From JBDKTH01 sp964558295 (GTDB lineage Bacteria; Planctomycetota; Planctomycetia; Pirellulales; Thermoguttaceae): 23,419 nt of DNA. The position numbers and the translations under genes were made by a program. The stretch lies in NCBI GenBank assembly GCA_964558295.1, contig CAZLDQ010000081.1, positions 1 through 23,419 on the forward strand. Direction: 5' to 3'. The notes beneath the pieces are model-generated. The model searched no databases and had not been told where the DNA came from. It saw only the letters and a program-made list of their open reading frames with translations. Below, piece by piece: positions 1 through 6,939 of the stretch (positions are counted from its first letter, which is position 1; the number at the start of each line of letters is the position of its first letter).

Positions 1-900
1 ACAACCGGCGAACCAGGCGTTGGCAGAGGATGGCCAGCACGCCGCTGCGCAACAGGTAGGGCTCGATGCCCATGTCCGATAGCCGGCTGATCGCCTCGGC
101 CGCGCTGCCGGCGTGAAAAGTGCTCAGCAGGAGGTGCCCGGTGAGCGAGGCTCCAAAGGCCGCCTCGGCGGTCGCCCGGTCGCGGATCTCGCCGACCATG
201 ATCACCTCGGGGTCCTGACGCATGAGGAATCGCAGCCCGGTGGCCAGGTCCAGCCCGGCTTGCGGATTGACCTGNNNNNNNNNNACTGCGCGACCCCGGG
301 CACCGCGACCTCGATCGGGTCTTCGATCGACATCAGACTGCGCGCGGTCTGGCTCTCGGTGGCCAACTCGCGCAGGCCGGCATAGACGGTGGTCGTCTTT
401 CCGCTGCCGGCCGGGCCGACCACGAGAATCGCTCCCGAGGTTTCGGCCAGCAGTCGCCGCAGTCGCGCGAACACGTCGTCGGGCAAGCCGAGTTCCGCGA
501 GCCGCTGATACTGTTGCGAGCCGGCGAAGAACCGCACCACCGCCCGTTCGCCATGGAGCGTGGGAAACGTGCTCACCCGCATTTCGACCTCGGCCCCGCC
601 GCATCGCAGCCGGCCTTCCTGCGGCGTGTCGGTGCGATAGGTGAGCAGTTCGGCCAAGACTTTGAGCCGCGTGACGACGTTCGTTGCGACCGCGGACGAA
701 AGCACCGCGGCGGGCTGCAAGACGCCGTCGAGCCGGAACTTCACCTCCAAGCCCGCGGCCGTCGGCTGCAGATGCAGATCGCTGGCCTGCTGCTGCGGCC
801 CCAGGGCGAGCAACCGCTCGACGACCTCGACCGCGTACTGCGGATCTCGCGGGTCGCAGACGGACAAGACTTGGGCGACGAGTGTCTGGAGGGAGGACAT
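1..900 (-). CDS. GspE/PilB/PulE-family secretion ATPase, 3' end outside window, interrupted by N gap
   Basis: Cytoplasmic hexameric ATPase of the type II secretion/type IV pilus superfamily, which powers assembly of a pseudopilus or pilus. The sequence starts almost directly with the catalytic module: an ASDLHLQP motif and a FRLDG motif near residues 40-58, a Walker A GPAGSGKTT near residue 163, and an SIEDPIE Asp box. Past the gap come QVNPQAGL, RQDPEVIMVGEIRD (Walker B) and an LSTFHAG His box. The usual N-terminal MshEN/T2SSE_N domain of GspE or PilB is absent, so this is a short form. The 10-N gap at 275-284 shifts the frame: the left part ends in GVAQ plus one base and the right part resumes at CAG for QVNP, so only about 2 bases (or 2 plus a multiple of 3) need be missing. 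No clear Shine-Dalgarno precedes the ATG at 900, and the upstream 70 bases are heptad repeat. The family is sure; whether it serves secretion, pili or competence is not shown here. Confidence 0.9.
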
Positions 901-970
<70 letters not shown>

Positions 971-1007
971 AAAAAAACGGCCGGTCGCGAACGAGTCGCG
1001 ACCGGCC
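971..1007 (-). terminator. Rho-independent terminator of the Gfo/Idh/MocA gene
   Basis: A perfect 12-bp stem (979-990 with 996-1007, GGCCGGTCGCGA on the plus strand) has a 5-base loop. Read on the minus strand it is followed by seven T (971-977). It lies about 40 bases after the oxidoreductase stop codon and separates that gene from the secretion ATPase. Confidence 0.93.
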
Positions 1008-1044
1008 TGATGAACGTTTGCGTCAAGCCTTGCGGCTCGTCGGC

Positions 1045-2331
1045 CTAGTAGGGTTTGTAGACCCCGGGGATCGGCATCGGGTAGAAGCCGTCGGGGCCGG
1101 GGAGAACCTTGGGCTTGGCGTCCCAGGCCAGGACGTCGGGCAATTCGTTCGGGCCCTTGGCCACGGCGTCGTCCCACTTGACGATCTGGCCGGAGTAGGT
1201 GGCCATGCGGCCCAACACGGCGGTCATGCTGCTCGTGGCGCCGTACCAGCCCTCGTTGTACTTCACGTTGCCGCGGATCGCCTTGAGCAGGTCGATGTGC
1301 TCCTGATCATAGGGGTTGTTGCTTTCGAGCTTCGGCCCATGGTTGGCCTGGCAGCTCGACGAACCCTTGGTGCCGTGGGCCGCCTCGGAGACGTTGTTCG
1401 AGCAGCCGGGGATCTGGCGGCACTGGCTGAACATCTTCACGCCATTCTTGTAGGTGAACTCGACGGCGTGATGATCGAAGATCTGGCTTTGATTGCGGGC
1501 GTTGCGCACCTGGCAACCGCCCATGCCGTTGGCCTCGATCGGATAATCGTTCATCACCCAGTTGCAGACGTCGATGTTGTGGACGTGCTGCTCGAGGATG
1601 TTGTCGCCGCCGGCCCAGGCGAAGTGATACCAGTTGCGGACCTGGAACTCCATCTCGGTCATGCCCGGCTTGCGTTCGCGGAGCCAAATCGGTCCGCCGT
1701 TCCAATAGGCGCGGAGATAGAGGATCTCGCCGAGCTTGCCGTCGCGAATTTCCTGGATTCCGGCCAAGTAGCTCGCCTGATGGTGACGCTGCAAGCCAAC
1801 GCCGACTTTGAGGTTCTGCGCGTCGGCCAGCTTGTTGGCTTCCATCAGCTTGCGGAAGCCGGGGGCGTCGGTGCAGCAGGGTTTTTCCATGAAGACGTGC
1901 TTGCCGGCCTTGATGGCATAGGTGTAGTGATCCGGACGGAATCCCGGAGGAGCCGCGGTGACCACCAGGTCGACGCCGCAGTCGATCGCCTTCTTGTAGG
2001 AGTCAAGTCCCCAAAAGATGCGATCATCGGGAAGGTCCAGTTGATCTTTGTACTGCTCTTCGTTGCGCAAGCCTTGGGCCGCCGCCTTGGCTTGATCCTC
2101 AAAGGCATCAGCAATGGCGACGCACTTGATCCCCTTGTCGGCGTTCAAGCAATTGCGGATCGCCCCGCGGCCACGGCCGCCGGCTCCGATCAAGCAGACC
2201 TTGATCACATCACTGCCCGCGGCGTGAACCGAACGCCCCAAGCTCAAGTTGCCCAACAGCGTGCTGCCGGCAACCACCGCAGCGGAGCCCTTCATAAAGT
2301 TCCGTCGCGATGCCTTATTTGTCTGGCTCAT
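1045..2331 (-). CDS. Tat-exported Gfo/Idh/MocA-family oxidoreductase
   Basis: A predicted NAD(P)-dependent oxidoreductase acting on sugars or related polyols, exported folded by the Tat system. The N-terminus carries a twin-arginine signal (SRRNFMKG, residues 8-15) followed by a hydrophobic stretch and an HAAG cleavage region near residue 38. The Rossmann fold begins with VCLIGAGGRGRG (about 45-56), and the family EKP motif is at 149-151 (HVFMEKPCC). The second domain has the WAGGDNILEQHVHNIDVCNW block, which holds the likely catalytic His/Asp residues. At 428 residues it has the usual length. The ATG at 2331 has an AAAGGAG site about 10 bases upstream. Exported members with this signal are very abundant in planctomycetes, where many are linked to polysaccharide breakdown. 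The substrate cannot be told from sequence. The upstream minus-strand gene is a secreted SUMF1-like protein. Confidence 0.95.
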   Translation of the reverse strand: MSQTNKASRRNFMKGSAAVVAGSTLLGNLSLGRSVHAAGSDVIKVCLIGAGGRGRGAIRNCLNADKGIKCVAIADAFEDQAKAAAQGLRNEEQYKDQLDLPDDRIFWGLDSYKKAIDCGVDLVVTAAPPGFRPDHYTYAIKAGKHVFMEKPCCTDAPGFRKLMEANKLADAQNLKVGVGLQRHHQASYLAGIQEIRDGKLGEILYLRAYWNGGPIWLRERKPGMTEMEFQVRNWYHFAWAGGDNILEQHVHNIDVCNWVMNDYPIEANGMGGCQVRNARNQSQIFDHHAVEFTYKNGVKMFSQCRQIPGCSNNVSEAAHGTKGSSSCQANHGPKLESNNPYDQEHIDLLKAIRGNVKYNEGWYGATSSMTAVLGRMATYSGQIVKWDDAVAKGPNELPDVLAWDAKPKVLPGPDGFYPMPIPGVYKPY

Positions 2332-2419
2332 CCTCTGCGTCTCCTTTAATCCTCTATAGGTGGTGGAAACTCAAACATGGACGATTGCAGGTGGCGTTCC
2401 GGCCACCAATGCCGAACGG

Positions 2420-2451
2420 GGTACCTGGGTAGCTGGACTACCCAGGATACC
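2420..2451. repeat. Intergenic palindrome (hairpin)
   Basis: A 9-bp perfect stem (2424-2432 CCTGGGTAG with 2438-2446) has a 5-base loop. It is extended by a 4-bp stem (2420-2423 with 2448-2451) across one bulged A. It sits between the SUMF1-like gene and the oxidoreductase gene. There is no T-run on either side, so it is not a canonical terminator; it could be a REP-like element or an mRNA-stabilising hairpin. Confidence 0.6.
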
Positions 2452-2483
2452 GGATCAGCATCGGCAATCAAGGACTCAAACGA

Positions 2484-3632
2484 TTACTCTTTGCCCCCCT
2501 GCGCCTGCTTATACTCTCGGAGGATCGCGGGATCCGGCTCGTAGAGCTTGGCTTCGGCTTCACTTGGCACACGCAACGGCCGAACCACACGGAAACCGAC
2601 GAAGGTGGCATCCGTCAGATACCAGATACTCTGGGGGATCTGGGGATCCTGCATCTTCCAGTCCTTGTGCGATCCACGCCTGGCCGCGCTGCGGAGCATC
2701 TCCGGATCGTCGTCCCAAGAACCGCCACGAACCACGCAAGGATACTCGGTCTTCACAGGAACCAGCGGATTCTTCAGTTCCTTGCCGGCGGCAGCCCAGG
2801 TCTTGTAGGTGTCGGGCTTGTACTGGTCGAGGACCCATTCGGCCACGTTACCGTGCATGTCGTAAAGGCCCCAGGGGTTGGGCTTCTTGGTGCCGACCTT
2901 GTGGTATTTCTCGTCGCTGTTGTCGTAGTACCAGGCATAGTCGTTCAGACATTCGGGATCATCGCCGCAGGAGTAGGCGGTCTTGGTACCGGCACGGCAG
3001 GCGTATTCCCATTCGGCTTCGGTCGGCAACCGGTAGTAGCGTCCCGTCTTGGCACAGAGCCACTTGCAGTACATCTGCGCCGCGTACTGGGTCATGCAGA
3101 TTGCCGGGCGGCCTTCCTTGCCCATCTCGAAGGACATATCGGTGTAGGGGTTGGTCGGACGGGCAATCGCATCGGCCAGCTTGTCCCAGAAGGTAGGTTC
3201 CTGACTGAGCATCTTGCGCCGCTGAATGTCGAGTTTGAAGGACCAAGTCTCGTATTCAGCCCAGGTCACTTCGTGGGTGCCCATCCAGAAAGGCTCGATG
3301 GTGATTTCCACCTGGGGGCCTTCGTCGTCCTTGCGTTTTTTCTCGTCGGCCGGGCTGCCCATGAGAAACTTCCCGCCGGGAATCGGCGCCATGCCGAACT
3401 TCAGGTCGGTTCCCGGAACGACTTCGGTGTAGGCCTTCATATCGGCCTCGGTTTTGGCGTCAGCGTTTTCAGCTGGGGCCGCCTGAGGAAGCCACTTGAC
3501 GGCCAAGACCTCGGTCGGATTGACTTCGTCTTCAGCCCGCAGGGCGCAATCGCTCAGCGACACAATCGCCAGCCCCAGGGCTCCCACGAGCATCGGTTGC
3601 AATAGACGACGGCTACAAGGTACGCTAAACAT
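2484..3632 (-). CDS. Secreted SUMF1/FGE-sulfatase-domain protein lacking the catalytic cysteines
   Basis: A protein with the formylglycine-generating-enzyme (FGE-sulfatase) fold. Residues 1-33 form a Sec-type signal (hydrophobic core LVGALGLAIVSLS, likely cleavage after LRA), so it acts outside the cytoplasm. The domain starts at about residue 83 with IPGGKFLMGS, then EPFWMGTHEVTWAEY (113-127), LPTEAEWEYACRAG (202-215), GLYDMHGNVAEWV (255-267), VVRGGSW (300-306) and FVGFRVVRPL (344-353). In true sulfatase-activating FGE two cysteines lie in and just after the GGS(Y/W) segment; here that stretch reads GGSWDDDPEMLRSAARRG with no cysteine. Aerobic formylglycine formation is therefore unlikely, and a structural or ligand-binding role is more plausible. 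The ATG has an AGAGGA site 8 bases upstream. It lies upstream of, and on the same strand as, the Tat oxidoreductase, 152 bases away. Confidence 0.92.
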   Translation of the reverse strand: MFSVPCSRRLLQPMLVGALGLAIVSLSDCALRAEDEVNPTEVLAVKWLPQAAPAENADAKTEADMKAYTEVVPGTDLKFGMAPIPGGKFLMGSPADEKKRKDDEGPQVEITIEPFWMGTHEVTWAEYETWSFKLDIQRRKMLSQEPTFWDKLADAIARPTNPYTDMSFEMGKEGRPAICMTQYAAQMYCKWLCAKTGRYYRLPTEAEWEYACRAGTKTAYSCGDDPECLNDYAWYYDNSDEKYHKVGTKKPNPWGLYDMHGNVAEWVLDQYKPDTYKTWAAAGKELKNPLVPVKTEYPCVVRGGSWDDDPEMLRSAARRGSHKDWKMQDPQIPQSIWYLTDATFVGFRVVRPLRVPSEAEAKLYEPDPAILREYKQAQGGKE

Positions 3633-3703
3633 TCAGGAGTCCTCTCAAAGCAAGTGAAGCAAAATACTCCTAGCCCAAAACTTCAAAGGAGGGACCTACC
3701 CAT

Positions 3704-4732
3704 ATGGGAAGGCTTCTAGTTGCGTGGCTGTTAGGGGCGGGGATCACGGCCGCACCGCCGGACAAGCGTTTTGAGTTCGTCCAAACGGAGATGGCCATAC
3801 CGATCAAAATCGTGCTTTATGCTCCCGACGATACCACAGCCAGCACGGCCGCTCAAGCGGCTTTTGAAAGAATACATTATCTAAACGGAGTTTTCAGCGA
3901 TTATGACTCAGAAAGTGAACTGCGCCGGCTGACAAGCACCCCCCTTACCGGGCATCCGATACCCGTTAGCCAGGACTTGTGGGCTGTACTGACCCGCTGC
4001 CAGGAGCTTTCTGCACAAACGGAAGGGGCGTTTGATATCACCGTTGGACCGCTGGTCCACTTATGGCGCCGGGCGCGGCGCCGCGAGGCACTCCCCCCGG
4101 CTTACCGCCTGGAGGAAGCAAAACAACGGGTGGGCTACAAGCTCCTGCGACTCCATGCGGAAGACCATAGCGTGGAGTTGCTCAAGCCGGGGATGCAATT
4201 GGACCTCGGCGGAATCGCCAAGGGCTACATCCTCGATGCGGCCCTGGCAGTACTCCGCAACCACGCGATTGACCGAGCCCTGGTCGATGCGGGAGGCGAT
4301 GTCGTGCTGGGCGATCCGCCGCCAGGCAAAGCGGGCTGGACCATCGGTATCGCGCCGTTGGAATGGAAAGGCCGGCCAAGCCAGTACCTCTTGCTCTCCC
4401 GCGTAGCCGTGGCCACTTCGGGCGATATGTTCCAGTTTGTCGTGATCGACGGCAAACGGTATTCACACATCGTCGATCCGCGAACCGGCGTCGGCCTGAC
4501 CGATCATTCCAAAGTGACGATCGTTGCCCCCGACGGGGCCACGGCCGACGGACTGGCCACGGCAGTCAGTGTACTCGGCCCAGAGAAAGGGCTGGAACTG
4601 ATTGAGCGCACGCCGAACGTCGCCGCCTTCATCATGCGAGCCCCCGAGGGAAACATCGAGCAGCTTGAATCGAGTCGTTGGAAGGCTCTTCCGGTCATGC
4701 CACGCCAGATGACCGACGCACCTCAGGAGTAA
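3704..4732 (+). CDS. apbE: FAD:protein FMN transferase (ApbE family), exported
   Basis: Transfers FMN from FAD to threonine residues of extracytoplasmic flavoproteins such as the NqrB/NqrC and RnfD/RnfG subunits. A short signal sequence covers residues 1-17 (VAWLLGAGITAA). Family motifs appear in order: GAFDITVGPL (108-117), LDLGGIAKGY (166-175), VDAGGDV (194-200), VATSGD (236-241), SHIVDPRTG (254-262) and ADGLATAVSVLG (281-292). The last two contain the metal- and FAD-binding acidic residues. The length of 342 is normal. A strong GGAGGG site at 3688-3693 lies 10 bases before the ATG. It is transcribed divergently from the SUMF1-like gene across 71 bases and its 3' end overlaps the convergent yraN gene by 10 bases. 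No flavoprotein target is encoded in this window. Confidence 0.95.
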   Translation: MGRLLVAWLLGAGITAAPPDKRFEFVQTEMAIPIKIVLYAPDDTTASTAAQAAFERIHYLNGVFSDYDSESELRRLTSTPLTGHPIPVSQDLWAVLTRCQELSAQTEGAFDITVGPLVHLWRRARRREALPPAYRLEEAKQRVGYKLLRLHAEDHSVELLKPGMQLDLGGIAKGYILDAALAVLRNHAIDRALVDAGGDVVLGDPPPGKAGWTIGIAPLEWKGRPSQYLLLSRVAVATSGDMFQFVVIDGKRYSHIVDPRTGVGLTDHSKVTIVAPDGATADGLATAVSVLGPEKGLELIERTPNVAAFIMRAPEGNIEQLESSRWKALPVMPRQMTDAPQE

Positions 4733-5151
4733 TACTCCCACCGGCCCACGGCCTCAAAAGCGTTTTGAAAATGCTCGATCGTCGGGCGCTGTTCTTCGGG
4801 CCAAGTAACAGCGACGACGTCAAAGCGCGCTGGGCGATCCAAGAGGCGATACTGCTGGAGAAACGCGACGGCGGCCCGGGTCAGACGACGTTGTTTCTCA
4901 GCCCCGACCGCTTCCGCCGGATGCCCGGTTTCCTGAGACTGGCGGGTCTTGACCTCGACAAAGACGATCGTCTGGCCGTCGACAGCGATCAGATCGATCT
5001 CGCTCCACTTCGAGCGATGCCCGCGGGCGATGATTTTGTAGCCCAGCCGTTTGAGATACCGCGCGGCAGCCTTCTCACCGCATTGGCCGAGCGGCTTCGC
5101 GCCAAATCGCTGCTGATACCAGGCGGAGAAGCCCCTCCAAAGCCCCTTCAT
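4723..5151 (-). CDS. yraN: YraN/UPF0102 family protein (endonuclease-like fold)
   Basis: A small protein of the UPF0102 family, with a Holliday-junction-resolvase/restriction-endonuclease-like fold and no settled role. The core motifs are G-x-x-GE-x-A-A-x-Y-L (LGQCGEKAAARYL, 21-33), EIDLIAVD (51-58) and the VFVEVKTR block (63-70); the E-I-D...E-V-K pattern is the nuclease-like metal site. At 142 residues it is slightly longer than the typical 115-130. A GAGGA site sits 8 bases before the ATG. It is the last gene of the ffh-rpsP-trmD-rplS string, a context common for yraN. Its end overlaps apbE tail-to-tail by 10 bases. Confidence 0.95.
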   Translation of the reverse strand: MKGLWRGFSAWYQQRFGAKPLGQCGEKAAARYLKRLGYKIIARGHRSKWSEIDLIAVDGQTIVFVEVKTRQSQETGHPAEAVGAEKQRRLTRAAVAFLQQYRLLDRPARFDVVAVTWPEEQRPTIEHFQNAFEAVGRWEYYS

Positions 5152-5212
5152 GGCGAGGTCCTCGTCGGGTCGTGGCTTCAGGCGTGCAAGCCCGCCCTCT
5201 CCTCATACGAGA

Positions 5213-5243
5213 ATGGCACGAGCGGACAATCCACCCGTGCCAT
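5213..5243. repeat. REP-like imperfect palindrome between rplS and yraN
   Basis: ATGGCACG (5213-5220) pairs with CGTGCCAT (5236-5243). The enclosed 15 bases can pair again as GGA/TCC around a 3-base loop, after symmetric 3-base internal bulges. A second small hairpin, CGGAACG with CGTTCCG (5269-5284), lies between it and the rplS stop. Neither is followed by a T-run on the minus strand, so they may be mRNA-processing or stability structures rather than terminators. Confidence 0.6.
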
Positions 5244-5295
5244 CCTTGCTTTTGCTTCCGTTGGCGTTCGGAACGGGCGTTCCGGGCCCACGTGT

Positions 5296-5721
5296 TCAGG
5301 TCGTGGCAACCGGCTCTTCGTTACCGGGGGTCAGCAGGTCACGAACCTTGGCCTTCGCGGTCCCCTTCCGATCGACGCGTCGCTCCACAAGCCGCACCGC
5401 CTTGCCGACCCGATCGCGGAGGAAGTAGAGCTTCGCACGGCGAACGACGGCCGACCGCTTGACGACGATCTTGGCGATCCGGGGGGAATGCAGGGGGAAC
5501 TTTCGCTCCACGCCTTCGCCCTGCACAATCCGGCGGACGACGAACATCTCCCGCGTGCCGGAGCCGCTCCGGGCGATCACCACGCCGGAGAAGATCTGGA
5601 TTCGTTCTTTTTCGCCTTCGAGAATCCGGCAGTGGACGTCGACCGTATCGCCGATCTCGAAATGAGGGACATCCGCTTTCAAGCTGGCCTGTTCGACCTT
5701 TCGCAGCAGTTCTTGGCTCAT
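5296..5721 (-). CDS. rplS: 50S ribosomal protein L19
   Basis: Large-subunit protein at the 30S-50S interface. The sequence shows the L19 core: GDTVDVHCRILEGEKERIQIFSGVVIARSG, then GVERKFPLHSPRI, then KRSAVVRRAKLYFLRDRVGKAVRL. At 141 residues it is longer than the usual 115-120 because of a C-terminal tail of about 25 residues ending in EEPVATT. Its ATG overlaps the trmD stop (ATGA, 5718-5721), with an AAAGGA site inside the end of trmD, so the two are probably translationally coupled. Confidence 0.98.
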   Translation of the reverse strand: MSQELLRKVEQASLKADVPHFEIGDTVDVHCRILEGEKERIQIFSGVVIARSGSGTREMFVVRRIVQGEGVERKFPLHSPRIAKIVVKRSAVVRRAKLYFLRDRVGKAVRLVERRVDRKGTAKAKVRDLLTPGNEEPVATT

Positions 5722-6452
5722 CTTGTTTCCTTTCTGGCGTTCGTTGAGCAGTGTATTGGATTCGGCTGTCCGCCGAGCAGGTCAGCCCGGCGTTGGCGGG
5801 TGCGTTCGAGACTATCTTGTTCTCTCCAGCGGGCGATTTCCTCGTGGTTGCCCCCGATGAGCACCGGCGGCACTTCCAGGCCGCGATACTCGCGAGGACG
5901 GGTGTATTGAGCAAACTCCAGACGCCGCCCGACGCCCGAGAAGGAATCATCACGGCAACTGTCTTCGTGCCCCAACACACCAGGCACCAGCCGGATCGCC
6001 GCATCGATGATCGCCATCGCCGCGACTTCCCCTCCGTTGAGGACAAAGTCGCCCAGCGAGATCTCATCGGGCTGGAGGATCTGGCGAATGCGTTCGTCAA
6101 AACCTTCATACCGGCCGCACAGGAGCAGGATTCGCTCGTGCGTGGCCAACTCTTCGACAATCGCCTGCTCAAGCCGCCGTCCTTGCGGGGTGAGCATCAC
6201 CAAGTGCCCGGGGGAGGGGTGCCGTGCCTGGACCGCCTCGACCGCCTCCACAACAACATCCACCTTCAGGACCATCCCAGGCCCACCGCCGAAGGGGCGG
6301 TCATCCACGCTTCGATGGCGATCCTTGGCCCAGTCGCGAATGTTATGGAGCACGACCTCCACCAAGCCCCGCTCGATGGCCAATTTCAACAGGCTTTGAC
6401 CCACGTATCCGTCAAAGATCTCGGGAAACAGGGTCAGGACGTCGAAACGCAT
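5718..6452 (-). CDS. trmD: tRNA (guanine-N1-)-methyltransferase TrmD
   Basis: Methylates G37 of tRNAs reading CNN, CGG and related codons, using S-adenosylmethionine bound in a trefoil knot. Visible motifs are FDVLTLFPEIF at the N-terminus, DDRPFGGGPGMVL, the knot segments LLLCGRYEGFDERI and EISLGDFVLNGGE, and FAQYTRP near the C-terminus. The reading frame could begin at a TTG at 6467, but the ATG at 6452 gives the family-typical MRFDVLTLFPEIF start and is preferred; neither has a strong ribosome binding site. It sits 23 bases after rpsP and overlaps rplS by 4 bases. Confidence 0.97.
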   Translation of the reverse strand: MRFDVLTLFPEIFDGYVGQSLLKLAIERGLVEVVLHNIRDWAKDRHRSVDDRPFGGGPGMVLKVDVVVEAVEAVQARHPSPGHLVMLTPQGRRLEQAIVEELATHERILLLCGRYEGFDERIRQILQPDEISLGDFVLNGGEVAAMAIIDAAIRLVPGVLGHEDSCRDDSFSGVGRRLEFAQYTRPREYRGLEVPPVLIGGNHEEIARWREQDSLERTRQRRADLLGGQPNPIHCSTNARKETR

Positions 6453-6475
6453 CGGACTACGGTTCAACCGGCAGG

Positions 6476-6850
6476 CTAGTTCGTCGTCTCTTCCGCAGCG
6501 GCTTCTGCGGCCGGTGCGGCGGCAACCACGGGGGCCGGGGCCGCACGGCGACGCTGCTGGGCCAAGCGGTCCAACGCCGCTTTCTGTTCGGCAACACGAG
6601 TCCCATTCAGGCCGTACTTCTTAATCAATACGGACACCTTGTCCGACGGTTGAGCGCCGACGCCCAGCCAGTACTGGACCCGCTCGCCGTTCAGGATCGC
6701 CCGGGCATCGGTATCCGGAACCAACGGATCATAGGTGCCGAGTTCTTCCAGCACCCGACCATCGCGGGGACGGCGGATATCCATCGCACAAATGCGATAG
6801 AAGGGGCGATGCTTCCGGCCCATCTTCTTCATGCGAATTCGGACTGACAC
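6476..6850 (-). CDS. rpsP: 30S ribosomal protein S16
   Basis: Small-subunit assembly protein. The core is SVRIRMKKMGRKHRPFYRI, then DGRVLEELGTYDP and the QYWLGVGAQPSDKV block. The C-terminus is an Ala/Pro-rich tail (AAPAPVV...AAEETTN), a common low-complexity extension. The frame is open back to a TTG at 6874, but the GTG at 6850 is chosen: it has GAGGAG at 6857-6862 with 6-base spacing and gives the canonical SVRIR start. It follows ffh after an 89-base gap that contains a hairpin. Confidence 0.97.
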   Translation of the reverse strand: MSVRIRMKKMGRKHRPFYRICAMDIRRPRDGRVLEELGTYDPLVPDTDARAILNGERVQYWLGVGAQPSDKVSVLIKKYGLNGTRVAEQKAALDRLAQQRRRAAPAPVVAAAPAAEAAAEETTN

Positions 6851-6915
6851 GTAGTACTCCTCGTCAACGTACAATCTGACAGATACAACACTTGTTTTCG
6901 GTTTTGGCCGGCTTT

Positions 6916-6938
6916 CATCCCCGTCGTGAGAGGGGATG
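6916..6938. other. Intercistronic hairpin ffh-rpsP
   Basis: CATCCCC (6916-6922) pairs with GGGGATG (6932-6938) around a 9-base loop, starting one base after the ffh stop codon. No T-run follows on the minus strand, so it does not look like a full terminator. A processing, attenuation or stability role that sets the ratio of Ffh to ribosomal proteins is possible; this is inference. Confidence 0.55.
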
Positions 6939-6939
6939 G

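Noticed and set aside
2667..3605. A 312-residue plus-strand open frame opposite the SUMF1-like gene
   Set aside because: A shadow of a gene with strong family motifs on the minus strand.
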